Part shown: positions 8,586 to 17,416 of the stretch, piece by piece
How the letters are laid out: each line of letters begins with the position of its first letter
Numbering within the stretch: the stretch's first letter is position 1
Assembly (NCBI GenBank): GCA_039908535.1
Contig: JAMOAW010000002.1
Location: 57,125-121,124, forward strand
From: JAMOAW01 sp039908535
Lineage (GTDB): Bacteria; Pseudomonadota; Magnetococcia; Magnetococcales; JADFZT01
DNA length: 64,000 nucleotides
Reading direction: 5' to 3'
Program-made: the position numbers and the translations under genes
Notes under the pieces: generated by a model
What the model was told of the DNA's origin: nothing
The model's input: the letters and a program-made list of their open reading frames with translations, nothing else
Database searches by the model: none

Positions 8586-9122
8586 ATGTTTTTTACACGA
8601 AAAAAGCTTTTTTGGGGGCTATTATGGCTGTTCATGACGAATTCACTCATCGCGTCGGAAAAACCAACGGCAGATCAACTAAAAACCGCTTTTTTATACC
8701 ATTTTATCCATTTTATTAAATGGCCAGATCATGCCTTTAAAAACGACACCAAATTTTACCTCTGTGTGTTCGGAGAGACACATCTTTCCAGTTTAATCCA
8801 ACAAATAGCTGGGAAGACCATTCAACAACGGATAATTATTGTTCGAACCGACTTAAAAATTGACCAATTAGAGGATTGTCATATCTTGTTTTTTCCTCAA
8901 ACTGAGACACAATCTATGCAAAAAATACTTGATTCGTTAGTGGGAAAACCCATTTTAACGGTTGGTCACGCCAGTGGGTTTGCCAGTTCTGGGGGAATGA
9001 TCGGCTTTTTTGAAGAGAAGAGTAAAATTCATTTTGAAATTAATCTTGAACAGGCCAAACAATCTGATTTATTCATCAGTTCCAAATTATTACAAATTGG
9101 CAAATTAATTGGGGCTAAATAA
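8586..9122 (+). CDS. YfiR-like periplasmic protein (DUF4154)
   Basis: 178 residues with an N-terminal signal peptide (KLFWGLLWLFMTNSLIAS). The family pattern is clear: LKTAFLYHFIHFIKWPDHAF near the start, FYLCVFGE, CHILFFPQTE, ILTVGHASGFASSGGMIGFFEE, and a C-terminal LFISSKLLQIGKLI. YfiR proteins act in the periplasm to restrain a membrane partner (YfiN diguanylate cyclase in Pseudomonas). Here the likely partner is the histidine kinase encoded next, whose ATG overlaps the stop of this gene (TAATG). The start directly abuts the receptor stop. Partner identity is inferred from position. Confidence 0.85.
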   Translation: MFFTRKKLFWGLLWLFMTNSLIASEKPTADQLKTAFLYHFIHFIKWPDHAFKNDTKFYLCVFGETHLSSLIQQIAGKTIQQRIIIVRTDLKIDQLEDCHILFFPQTETQSMQKILDSLVGKPILTVGHASGFASSGGMIGFFEEKSKIHFEINLEQAKQSDLFISSKLLQIGKLIGAK

Positions 9123-12100
9123 TGCGCAGTAGCGGACATTTTAATGATCTTTCCATTCGCCATAAATTAATTTGGATTTTAATGTTAACCAGTGGGATCA
9201 CGTTATTAATGTCGGCGTTGGCCTTTTCCCTTAATCAATGGTACAAAGAGCGTGGGGCAATTGTTGAGTCGGTAACCATTCAAGCCCGTCTTATTGCCGA
9301 AAACAGTCGTGCTGCCTTGGTTTTTCAGGATGTAGAAACCGCTCAAGAGATATTGTCGGCCTTGAAAGCCTCCACTTTGGTGGTGTCCGGATCGTTATAT
9401 AATGCCAAAGGAGAACTGTTTGCCAACTTTGTTCGACAAGGCTATTCGGCTCCGCATTCGACCTTTCAAAATATAAATTATAAAGAGAATATTTTATTTG
9501 CATCTGATTATTTATTGGTTCGTGAACCGATTTTTATCAACAAAGAGCAAGTCGGCAGCGTTGTGATCCATTTTGATCTATTTTCCTATTTTTCGGCTTT
9601 TTTAAAAACCGTATTGCTGGGTTTTGTTTTGATTTTGGCCGCCTCATTGCTGATTGCATTTATATTGTCTTTGCGTTTTCAAAATCTCATTTTTCTGCCC
9701 ATCGAACGCCTACGGATTGCCACGCGCAGCGTTGGAGAGGGACGATTCGATATTAAAATACCCATCCATTCCAACGATGAAATCGGTCAATTGGCGCAAG
9801 CATTTAATGCCATGACCGATGGTTTGCGCTACATTGAAAATATTTTGGACTCCCTGGCAGATATTTTGTTGGTCTTATCCATACATGGTCACATCCAAAA
9901 AGTGAACCGCCCTGAGTTATTTGGGTATTCGGAAAAAGAACTCCTAGGGAGAAAAATACAAGATTTTTTACAATTTGCAGAAAATTCTGCCTTTGCCAAC
10001 GATTGGTTAACGGTGTTGCTTTCTGAGGAGTTTATTGTCAACGAAGAGGCCCTGTTGATCATCCCCCATCGGCACATTCCGGTTTTAATTTCAGGATCGT
10101 TAATGCGAGATGTGGATCGCCAAGTGAGCGGCATGATTTTATTGGTAAAAGATATCTCAGCCTACCGGGAGGCGCAGCACTCTTTGCAAGAAAAGGAGAC
10201 CCAATTAATCGCCTCACAATTGGCCAACCAGACCAAAAGCGCGTTTTTAGCCAATATGAGCCATGAAATCCGCACCCCCATGAACGCTATTATCGGCTTG
10301 ACCGATTTGGCCCTGCAATTGACGGATTCATCTCCAAAAATGCGTGATTATCTGGAAAAAATCACCTCTTCATCACGATCATTATTGCGTATTATCAATG
10401 ATATTCTTGATTTTTCCAAAATTGAGGCGGGCAAATTAGAGCTTGAACTGATCGAATTCAGATTGGACCAACTTTTGGATAATTTGGTGGAAATGTTTCG
10501 GAAAAAAATTTTAGAAAAAAAAATAGAATTGATCATCCATCTCTCCGTTCAAACGCCACTGGTGCTTATTGGAGAGTCGTTGCGTTTGGAACAAATTTTA
10601 ATGAACCTTCTGAGCAATGCCATTAAATTTACTCAGGTGGGTGAAATAGAAATTTCGGTCACTGTGGATACCAAAAAGGAGGATCAAGTCATGTTAGCCT
10701 TTGTTGTTCGTGATACGGGTATTGGCATGACCGGTGAACAAATGGAACAATTATTTCAACCTTTTGTCCAAGCCGATGGTTCAACGACACGTAAATATGG
10801 CGGTACTGGCTTAGGTTTGACCATCAGTAAACGCTTGGTAGAGTTATTGAATGGTCGCATTTGGGTGAATAGCCAACCCAATCAGGGCAGTACATTTTAT
10901 GTTACCCTCCCCTTTAAATGGGTTGCGCACCACCCTAAAGATTTTGCCTTTTTGCCGAATATAAAGAAAAGTCGTGTTTTGGTTGTCAATCGCCACCTCC
11001 TCTCTCGACAAGGGGTGATGGCTGCTTTGGAGAGTTTTGGTTTTGAGGTGATTGGGGTCTCCTCTGCTCAAGAGGCCTTGGAGGTGATTGAGCAATCACC
11101 GATTGGAGTGGTATTGCTGGATGAAAACCTAACTCTGCCTAAAATGAGCCAAAAAATTCCTATTATTCATCTAAAAACCGAATTGGTCCAAACTCTTGAG
11201 CTTGGAAGTGATCTAATTTTACCCAAACCGATCAACCGCGCAGAACTTTTAAAGTTAGTCTGTCACAGTTTGGGGATAAAGCTTAAAAAAGAAATAAAAA
11301 AAGGCCAAGAAGCTTTCAATACCGACCAAATAAAAGCCCAATTAGCCGGTACACATCTGCTTCTGGTAGAGGATAATGCCATCAACCGTCAAGTCGCTCG
11401 CGAAATATTGGAAGGGATTGGATTAAAAATATCCCAAGCGGAAAATGGTCAAGAAGCGGTGGAGATGGTCGCGGCACAAACCTTTAACGCCATTCTTATG
11501 GATATCCATATGCCCATCATGGATGGTTATACCGCCACCCAAGAGATTCGCACCCGTCTGGGTCAAAAGGAGATTCCCATTATTGCTATGACTGCGAATG
11601 CCATGGTCGGAGATCGAGAAAAATCCTTGGCCTCTGGCATGAACGATCATATTACAAAACCTATTGTTAAAAAAGATCTTTATCACGTTCTATTGCAATG
11701 GATCTCTCAGCAACAAATGGATGGATCCCCCATCTCTTCTTTACCGACGGATTCCAACGCAAGTTTACCTACTTTTCCAGGTTTAGATCTCAATGCCGCT
11801 TCCGATCGTCTGGGGGGCAACCATGAATTGCTTTGGACGCTATTGCAAGAATTTCAACGCAGCAATGCCGATGTTAGCCAACGGGTTCGAGAGGGATTAG
11901 AGAGCTTTATCCCCGAAGAGATCATAAAAGCCAAAAATTTGGTCCATTCTATCAAAGGGATGGCGGGAAATCTTTCGGCCCAGGAGTTGTATCAAGCCGC
12001 GACCGTTTTAGACCGGGCTATTCGCGAAAAAAATCGTTCCCAGTGGCCAGAACTACTTGATCATTTTGAATTTTGTCTTCACCAAGTTTTTTCTTCCATT

Positions 12101-12361
12101 CTTTTATGGAAAAATCCAAGCCAAGAGCAACAGAGATCAACCGAACCCCTCCCCTTCACAGAATTGATTCGTTTATTAAAAGAACTCAATCGTTTGATTC
12201 ACGACAACGATTCTCAAGCCCTCAAGCAGATAAAATTATTGCGTCCTTTTCTTACCAACACAAAATGGCAGCATCAGGGGATTCAGTTAGAAACGACTTT
12301 GGATCGGTTGGATTTTCAGGCGGCCAAAGAGCAAATTACCTTTATTCTTCAGCAGATTTGA
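9122..12361 (+). CDS. Hybrid sensor histidine kinase with two receiver regions and Hpt
   Basis: 1079 residues. Order: membrane segment (~15-38), periplasmic CHASE8-like region (~40-155), second membrane segment (~157-185), HAMP (~190-240), PAS-like (~240-345), HisKA with FLANMSHEIRTPMN (His381), HATPase_c with N-box and DTGIGMT / GGTGLGLTIS, a degenerate receiver (~625-720) starting RVLVVNRH, a full receiver with LLVEDNAINRQ and phospho-acceptor Asp794 in LMDIHMP, and an Hpt domain with His942 in LVHSIKGMAGN. This gives a complete internal phosphorelay except for a final output regulator. It is translationally coupled to the YfiR-like gene and probably reads out periplasmic state. The first receiver lacks the acidic pair at its start. 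Confidence 0.9.
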   Translation: MRSSGHFNDLSIRHKLIWILMLTSGITLLMSALAFSLNQWYKERGAIVESVTIQARLIAENSRAALVFQDVETAQEILSALKASTLVVSGSLYNAKGELFANFVRQGYSAPHSTFQNINYKENILFASDYLLVREPIFINKEQVGSVVIHFDLFSYFSAFLKTVLLGFVLILAASLLIAFILSLRFQNLIFLPIERLRIATRSVGEGRFDIKIPIHSNDEIGQLAQAFNAMTDGLRYIENILDSLADILLVLSIHGHIQKVNRPELFGYSEKELLGRKIQDFLQFAENSAFANDWLTVLLSEEFIVNEEALLIIPHRHIPVLISGSLMRDVDRQVSGMILLVKDISAYREAQHSLQEKETQLIASQLANQTKSAFLANMSHEIRTPMNAIIGLTDLALQLTDSSPKMRDYLEKITSSSRSLLRIINDILDFSKIEAGKLELELIEFRLDQLLDNLVEMFRKKILEKKIELIIHLSVQTPLVLIGESLRLEQILMNLLSNAIKFTQVGEIEISVTVDTKKEDQVMLAFVVRDTGIGMTGEQMEQLFQPFVQADGSTTRKYGGTGLGLTISKRLVELLNGRIWVNSQPNQGSTFYVTLPFKWVAHHPKDFAFLPNIKKSRVLVVNRHLLSRQGVMAALESFGFEVIGVSSAQEALEVIEQSPIGVVLLDENLTLPKMSQKIPIIHLKTELVQTLELGSDLILPKPINRAELLKLVCHSLGIKLKKEIKKGQEAFNTDQIKAQLAGTHLLLVEDNAINRQVAREILEGIGLKISQAENGQEAVEMVAAQTFNAILMDIHMPIMDGYTATQEIRTRLGQKEIPIIAMTANAMVGDREKSLASGMNDHITKPIVKKDLYHVLLQWISQQQMDGSPISSLPTDSNASLPTFPGLDLNAASDRLGGNHELLWTLLQEFQRSNADVSQRVREGLESFIPEEIIKAKNLVHSIKGMAGNLSAQELYQAATVLDRAIREKNRSQWPELLDHFEFCLHQVFSSILLWKNPSQEQQRSTEPLPFTELIRLLKELNRLIHDNDSQALKQIKLLRPFLTNTKWQHQGIQLETTLDRLDFQAAKEQITFILQQI

Positions 12362-12374
12362 TTTTTTTATTAAA

Positions 12375-13091
12375 ATGTCCACTTCGATCTCCTTATTTTC
12401 TAATCCGCGCAGAGTCGATTTAATATTTTTTATTGCCTCTTTTTTTATTTTTTTAATGTTTGCTATAAACGCATGGGCATTTTTTATTTTTATTATTTTA
12501 TTATCTTATTATTCAGTTGCAGAGATTCTTAAGGATCGTCGATTGAGTGAGAAAAATTTTTTGGGTAAAATTGATCCAGAAATAAACAAACGAGATCAAA
12601 TAATTATATTATATACAATGATCACTATCGCCTGTTTTGCCTATATATTGGCCTGTCAGTTTTTCAATATTTTTTTGTTTGCTTTGTTTGTTATTACTTT
12701 AAGTATAATATTTAAAGATAATTTAGCAAACAAAACAGCACAAAGAAATTTTTTTTATAAAACCTCTTTTATCGTCGGATTTTGTTATTCTTTTCTATCT
12801 ATTTTAATAGATAGAAAAGATATTTTTGATTCCTTCTTAAATATTTTAGTAGAGATATTTGATCTGCAAAAAAACGTATGTGGTCTTGCAAAAGTGTTTG
12901 CAGCTTTTAACGAGCTTTCGACCTCCATTATTGATTTATTGCCATTTCCATTTGATATTTTATTGGTTCCGTTAAATTTAAATTTATTATACGGCCCTCT
13001 TGTTGCGGTTGGTGTGCTTGGGGTGATCAAGTCAAGGGAGGCCGTGTTATGTTCTCTCTTGGGCCGAAACCCGCACGACCACCTTGTCTAA
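12375..13091 (+). CDS. Hypothetical multi-pass membrane protein
   Basis: 238 residues, not recognised. It begins 13 bases after the kinase stop and could be the last gene of that operon. The sequence is very AT-rich compared with its neighbours. There are about six hydrophobic segments (FFIASFFIFLMFAINAWAFF, IIILYTMITIACFAYIL, FLFALFVITLSIIF, TSFIVGFCYSFLSIL, ILLVPLNLNLLYGPLVAVGVLGVI), separated by short charged loops. The last 15 codons overlap the 3' end of the convergent cation-efflux gene, so the original C-terminus may have been replaced. No catalytic motif is visible. Composition suggests acquisition by transfer. Confidence 0.6.
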   Translation: MSTSISLFSNPRRVDLIFFIASFFIFLMFAINAWAFFIFIILLSYYSVAEILKDRRLSEKNFLGKIDPEINKRDQIIILYTMITIACFAYILACQFFNIFLFALFVITLSIIFKDNLANKTAQRNFFYKTSFIVGFCYSFLSILIDRKDIFDSFLNILVEIFDLQKNVCGLAKVFAAFNELSTSIIDLLPFPFDILLVPLNLNLLYGPLVAVGVLGVIKSREAVLCSLLGRNPHDHLV

Positions 13092-14390
13092 CAAACGGAG
13101 ATGGTCGCGCAAGGAGCGCTCGACGTCTGCGGCGATGGCATCGGCCTGCCGTATAGAGAGATTTGGATCGACACCAATTTCCACATCGCTATAGACTTTA
13201 TGCCCCACCCAACGCGCTCGCACCGACCGGACACCTCGCACCCCTTGCACATGAATAGGGGCGTGGGCTATCTCGTCCACGATTTCCGGTTCGATGCCAT
13301 CAATCAAGCGAAACCAGACCGCGATGGCGGCATTTTTAACGATGAATAAAATGGCAATGGTGATACCTATTCCCACCAAGGGATCTAACAAGGGATAGCC
13401 CAGCCATGTTCCGGCGACCCCAATCAGGACCGATAGACTGGTAAAGCCATCCACACGGGAGTGCTGACCATCGGCAATCAAGGCCGCTGAACCGATCTCT
13501 TTGCCAACGCGAATTCTAAACACTGCCACCGCTTCGTTGCCAATAAATCCAATTAAAGCCGCTGCCGCCACCCACCCCAAATGGGTCATGGGTTGGGGAT
13601 GAATAAATTTAAGAAAGGCTTCATAGCCGGCCACGCAAGCGGAAAAAAAGATAACCAAAACAATAATCACCCCTGCCACATCCTCGGTTTTTCCATAACC
13701 ATAAGTAAACCGTTTGGTTGGAGGCCGTCTGGCCAGGGCAAAGGCGATCCAAAGGGGAATGCTGGTGGCGGCATCGGCAAAGTTGTGGATGGTATCGGCC
13801 ATGAGGGCCACAGAACTAGAAAAATAGACAATAATTACCTGAAATAGAGCCGTAATTCCCAACCCTACCAAAGAGACTTTTAAGGCATAAATCCCTTTGG
13901 TACTGCTTTCCATCACCGAATCCACCTTGTCGGAGATGTCGTGGGAGTGGGCAAAAGTATTTTTAAGCCATCCCATAATACCAGAGCCGTGGTCGTGGTC
14001 GTGATCATGATGGTGATGCCCACCATGTTCATGAGGATGGTCGTGCCCCTCTTCGGTAAATTCGGTCGTTAAAATATGTTGTTCCTGCTCATCTTGGAGA
14101 TAAAGACGCAATTTAAATTCATGGGGTTCTGGAATGTCGCTGGTGGATTCCAGGTATGCACTTTCCGTTCGAAACCGAAACAGTTGTGTTTGACCATCTG
14201 GGCGAATGGTTTCAATAGAGATGGCCTCGGCGGGCATGGGTTCTATAGCGGTTTGATAAAGATCGGTGAAATAGAGGCGAAAACGGGGGGGAACGCCGGT
14301 TTCAAAAACGCTTAACTCCACACGGCCATGGGGATGGTCGAGGATGGGACCGCCATGACGGCCATAACGGGGGGAAGGGTTTGAATCCAT
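13047..14390 (-). CDS. dmeF: Cation diffusion facilitator (DmeF-like) metal efflux transporter
   Basis: 447 residues. An N-terminal ~105-residue soluble domain is followed by a His-rich stretch (about residues 112-135: DHPHEHGGHHHHDHDHDHG), then six membrane segments of a CDF exporter and a cytoplasmic C-terminal domain. The two metal-site motifs are HNFAD in TM2 and HSRVD in TM5. CDF proteins exchange divalent metal for protons at the inner membrane. DmeF-type members with a large N-terminal extension export Co/Ni. The regulator gene sits 25 bases upstream on the same strand, matching a dmeRF operon. Metal specificity is inferred. The 3' end overlaps the convergent 12.4 kb gene. Confidence 0.82.
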   Translation of the reverse strand: MDSNPSPRYGRHGGPILDHPHGRVELSVFETGVPPRFRLYFTDLYQTAIEPMPAEAISIETIRPDGQTQLFRFRTESAYLESTSDIPEPHEFKLRLYLQDEQEQHILTTEFTEEGHDHPHEHGGHHHHDHDHDHGSGIMGWLKNTFAHSHDISDKVDSVMESSTKGIYALKVSLVGLGITALFQVIIVYFSSSVALMADTIHNFADAATSIPLWIAFALARRPPTKRFTYGYGKTEDVAGVIIVLVIFFSACVAGYEAFLKFIHPQPMTHLGWVAAAALIGFIGNEAVAVFRIRVGKEIGSAALIADGQHSRVDGFTSLSVLIGVAGTWLGYPLLDPLVGIGITIAILFIVKNAAIAVWFRLIDGIEPEIVDEIAHAPIHVQGVRGVRSVRARWVGHKVYSDVEIGVDPNLSIRQADAIAADVERSLRDHLRLLDKVVVRVSAQERT

Positions 14391-14415
14391 TTCGTTAACT
14401 CCATAACACGCAACG

Positions 14416-14685
14416 TTATAAATATTTGGCCAAGGCGTTTAATTCGCGGATTAACGCCGCCACATCCGCATCAGAACGGGTCAACCCATCTTGGATGCAA
14501 TGTTCAATGTGATCTTGGATAAAAAGTTTACGGGCGTTGGTCAAGGCGTTGATTACGGCGTGGAGTTGTTGTGCTGTATTGGCACAAGGTTGTCGTGACT
14601 CGATCATATCGATCACCCGCTTTAGATGCCCGGAGGCCCGTTTCAGACGTAAAACAATATCTTCATGGGTTTGATGTTCAGCCAT
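14416..14685 (-). CDS. CsoR/RcnR-family metal-sensing repressor
   Basis: 89 residues, all-helical DUF156 repressor. LKRASGHLKRVIDMIE is the DNA-binding first helix. Candidate metal ligands are Cys34 (PCAN), His59 and Cys63 (DHIEHC), with the CsoR spacing of 25 and 29 residues, plus His4 and His7 near the N-terminus as in RcnR/DmeR. So the last ligand is Cys (copper-sensor type) rather than the His of Ni/Co sensors, although a His lies beside it at 62. It is the first gene of the operon with the CDF exporter. AAGGAG is upstream, and a G5 operator-like tract overlaps the leader. Confidence 0.82.
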   Translation of the reverse strand: MAEHQTHEDIVLRLKRASGHLKRVIDMIESRQPCANTAQQLHAVINALTNARKLFIQDHIEHCIQDGLTRSDADVAALIRELNALAKYL

Positions 14686-14697
14686 TTTTGTCTCCTT

Positions 14698-14722
14698 ATC
14701 CTATCCTGGGGGAGAGGTTACC
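14698..14722. promoter_or_regulatory. Candidate operator for the CsoR/RcnR-type repressor
   Basis: Just upstream of the repressor start lies TATCCTGGGGGAGAGGTTA. A short G tract flanked by A/T steps is the usual form of CsoR/RcnR/DmeR operators (autoregulation). No second copy was seen. Confidence 0.3.
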
Positions 14723-14863
14723 ATATCTTTCATAAAAATTAAATGGCTTTTTATACTCGCACATAAAAGTACACCATTTTTTATTTGATTCCTTTTGGAA
14801 AAAATTTAAGATAGAATTATTCAAAAAAGTATAATTCTTAAAATATGATAGGGAGTTTTCTCC

Positions 14864-15478
14864 ATGCCCAATACTTTGACAGCCGATGATGTTTGGAAAA
14901 TGTTCCAAGAGACAAACCTGTTATTTAAAAAAAATTCTATAGAAATCAATTGCATGCAAAGAGAAATCAAAGAAATGCAAAAGGAATGGCAAATAGAAAT
15001 TAAAGAAATACAACAAGATACCCGGCAAACCATCAAAGACCTCTCTCGTCAGGTTGGCGATTTGACGGGCAAGTGGGGCCGGTTTGTGGAAAACATGGTG
15101 GCCCCTAGTTGTAAAACTCTGTTTGCTAAAAGAGGGATTCCCGTGCATGAGGTGCATCAACAGGTTAAGGCGTGGCGGGATGACAATCGCAGCATGGAGG
15201 TGGATATTTTGGTGGTGAATAGCGAATCGGTCGTTGTCGTAGAGGTTAAAAGCACCTTAAAACAAAAAGATGTAGAAGATTATATTGGGCGAATAAATCA
15301 ATTTAAATATTTTTTTCCACGTTTTACCACCTATCATGTTTTTGGCGCGGTAGCGGGAATGGTCGTCGAGGAACATGCCAACACCTATGCCCGCCAACAA
15401 GGATTGTTTGTCATTGTTCAAGCTGGGGAGAGCGTTGAGTTGGCCAATGCCGACAATTTCATTCCCCGTAGTTGGTAA
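14864..15478 (+). CDS. Coiled-coil protein with PD-(D/E)XK-type nuclease-like domain (DUF3782-like)
   Basis: 204 residues. Residues ~15-70 are a heptad-rich coiled coil (NSIEINCMQREIKEMQKE and following). Residues ~95-200 have the pattern EVDILVVNSESVVVVEVKST: the Asp of VDILV and the E-x-K of VEVKS match the PD-(D/E)XK nuclease core, as in DUF3782/DUF2887-type proteins common in multicellular or large proteobacterial genomes. No partner gene is adjacent; a type B repeat follows the stop. Whether it is an active nuclease is unknown. Start ATG at 14864 follows GGGAG. Confidence 0.7.
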   Translation: MPNTLTADDVWKMFQETNLLFKKNSIEINCMQREIKEMQKEWQIEIKEIQQDTRQTIKDLSRQVGDLTGKWGRFVENMVAPSCKTLFAKRGIPVHEVHQQVKAWRDDNRSMEVDILVVNSESVVVVEVKSTLKQKDVEDYIGRINQFKYFFPRFTTYHVFGAVAGMVVEEHANTYARQQGLFVIVQAGESVELANADNFIPRSW

Positions 15479-15486
15479 TTATTTTA

Positions 15487-15624
15487 ATGTATCGGAAAAA
15501 TAAAAATCAAGACCTTGGGGGGCGGAGAACCGCCCCCCCAATTCCCCCCACCCTTTTCTTTTGATTTTTAAAAAAAAGAGGGGGTCTGGCCTTTGATTTT
15601 TTCTGCCCGAAGGGCATCATGTTC
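15487..15624 (-). repeat. Type B palindromic repeat, copy 2 (internal deletion)
   Basis: Reverse-orientation type B copy running from ATGTATCGG to the TGCCCGAAGGGCA hairpin and CATGTTC. The CTGGGGGAT palindrome has been lost: GGGGTCTGG is joined directly to CCTTTGA. It separates the DUF3782-like gene from the merR-type gene and ends three bases from the latter's stop. Confidence 0.8.
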
Positions 15625-15627
15625 AAT

Positions 15628-16068
15628 TTACAACCCCTCCGAACCGTGATCATCGGTCAGGCACTGGCTATGGTCGCCTAATGTTTGCAATATCCGACAC
15701 CTTTCCACCCGCCCTGCCCCGCAACCTGCGATAATGCGTTGTAGTTCCGCACGCAACCCCGCCAATCGTTCGATTTTTAGCTCCACAGTCCGAAGGTGTT
15801 CCCGAGCCACCGCATCCACTTCGCCACAAGGTCGATCCCCCGCTTGGGCTAGGGTGAGCAGACGGCGGATTTGATCCAATGAAAACCCCAATTCTCGACA
15901 ATGGCGAATAAAAAGCAACCGCTCTAAATGATTGGCAGAGTATAGCCGTTGATTGCCGCTTGACCTTGGGGGGGTGGTCAGCACGCCGACCTGTTCATAA
16001 TAGCGGATCGTTTGCACCTGACATCCTCCCATTTTAGCCAAATGGCCTATGGAAAATTCTTTAGCCAT
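15628..16068 (-). CDS. MerR-family heavy-metal-responsive regulator
   Basis: 146 residues. The N-terminal winged helix has SIGHLAKMGGCQVQTIRYYEQVGVL and NQRLYSANHLERLLFIRHCRELGFSLDQIRRLL. A dimerisation coiled coil follows. Metal-binding candidates are Cys in RPCGEVD, the CGAG cysteine, and CRILQTL with a C-terminal HSQC. This is closest in pattern to the CadR/PbrR/ZntR group, but the exact metal cannot be read. It is divergent from the permease gene, and a MerR-type promoter lies in the gap. Confidence 0.85.
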   Translation of the reverse strand: MAKEFSIGHLAKMGGCQVQTIRYYEQVGVLTTPPRSSGNQRLYSANHLERLLFIRHCRELGFSLDQIRRLLTLAQAGDRPCGEVDAVAREHLRTVELKIERLAGLRAELQRIIAGCGAGRVERCRILQTLGDHSQCLTDDHGSEGL

Positions 16069-16083
16069 TCTGTATTTTTTTCC

Positions 16084-16114
16084 TTGAAGCTATAGTTGCT
16101 GTAGGTTGTAGATT
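16084..16114 (+). promoter_or_regulatory. MerR-type promoter with 19-bp spacer
   Basis: TTGAAG (16084-16089) and TAGATT (16109-16114) are 19 bases apart. The spacer carries a CTATAG...CTGTAG dyad. Over-long spacers with a central dyad are diagnostic of promoters twisted open by MerR proteins. It reads toward the permease and lies 16 bases from the regulator start. Confidence 0.65.
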
Positions 16115-16198
16115 TTTCGATATTATCTCAAAAGGCAAAAAATAGACATGTGTTTTGTGTATTTTGCATCATCCTCTTTAAAAAAAGGAGTTATTTGA

Positions 16199-17252
16199 AT
16201 GGCACTGTTTTTGGATCAACTGCTTAGTTTACTGCTAGAGATATCTCCTTGGTTGATTTTTGGGTTGCTGGCGGCAGGTTTGGTCAAGGCTTGGGTTCCT
16301 GAAACTCTGATCAGCCGTTGGTTGGGGGGGAGTGGTATGGGTAGCATTACCCGAGGGGCATTGATTGGCACTCCGTTGCCTCTGTGCTCATGTAGCGTGA
16401 TTCCCATGGCCATGGGGTTATATCGCAAAGGGGCTTCCAAACCGGCCACCATCTCTTTTTTAGTAGCCACTCCAGAGACCGGTATTGATTCTATAGCCCT
16501 TTCTTGGGTGCTTTTAGGACCGTTTATGACCCTTATTCGTCCAGTGTCGGCCATGATGAGTGCTATTTTTTCTGGTGTTTTAATTCTTATTTTTGCCAAA
16601 GAGCGTGCCACCTCTCCCCTGCCCCAACCCAAAGCTTGTATTAAATCCTGTTGTGGTGTTTCCGCCAATTCCAACGACTCTCTCCCAAAGCCCACCCACA
16701 CACAGACGCTAAAATATGGTATAGCCTATGCGATGGGGGATATGTGGGATGATTTGGCGTTGTGGCTTATGGGGGGAGTTGTGGTGACGGCGGCGGTGAT
16801 GACTTGGATTCCCCAAGGGGAGTTGACCGACTATGTGGGGGGGGGGGTGGCTCTCCATGTTGAGCATGGTTCTGGTCAGCGTTCCGGTCTATGTCTGCGC
16901 CTCTGCCTCCACGCCTGTGGCTGCCGCTATGCTTCATGCCGGTTTGACTCCTGGCATGGCCCTAGCCTTTCTCATCGCTGGACCCGCTACCAATCTGGCA
17001 ACTTTGGTAGTGGTTTACCAAGAGATGGGGGGACGTACCTTGACCGCTTATCTGGTTGGCATCGTGCTGAGTGCCATGGGGATGGGGGCTTTGACGGATT
17101 TTATTGGAACACAATGGCCTGTGTTGCAAAGCGTTGCCAACCTGAATACCGGTGCCGAAGCGGCACTGCCGGTTTGGCTGGAGTGGGGATGTACATTGTT
17201 TGTGTTGGGGTTGACGGGACGGACTTTGAAACAAAAAATTAAAATGGGTTAA
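16199..17252 (+). pseudogene. SO_0444-type metal efflux permease, frameshifted at a G11 run
   Basis: The first frame encodes membrane segments and the family motif GTPLPLCSCSVIPMAMG, then ATPETGIDS, and a cytosolic loop with ACIKSCCG. It loses frame at eleven Gs (16837-16847). Removing one G restores DYVGGGWLSMLSMVLVSVPVYVCASASTPVAAAML and the rest of the permease to a stop at 17252, giving 350 residues, the expected family length. PF03773 permeases of this subgroup are linked to Cu/Zn efflux and sit beside MerR genes, as here. RBS AAGGAG precedes the ATG. The run could be a sequencing error, an inactivating mutation or a phase-variable tract. A GAGAGAT/ATCTCTC hairpin follows the stop. Confidence 0.8.
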
Positions 17253-17416
17253 ATGAGAGATTCGGAAGGGATCTCTCTCAATGGAAGCCATCTTAACTTA
17301 TAAAGAAAGCGGCTTGATGAGTGAAACTAAAATGAAAAAAACTGATCCATCTACTATGATTTTGATTTGTATTAGTATGAATGCGGTTGAACTGCACCTG
17401 CTTTTGGAACGCCGGC

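Noticed and set aside
16962..17291. Minus-strand ORF over the 3' half of the permease
   Set aside because: Antisense to the restored permease frame, which matches a known family.
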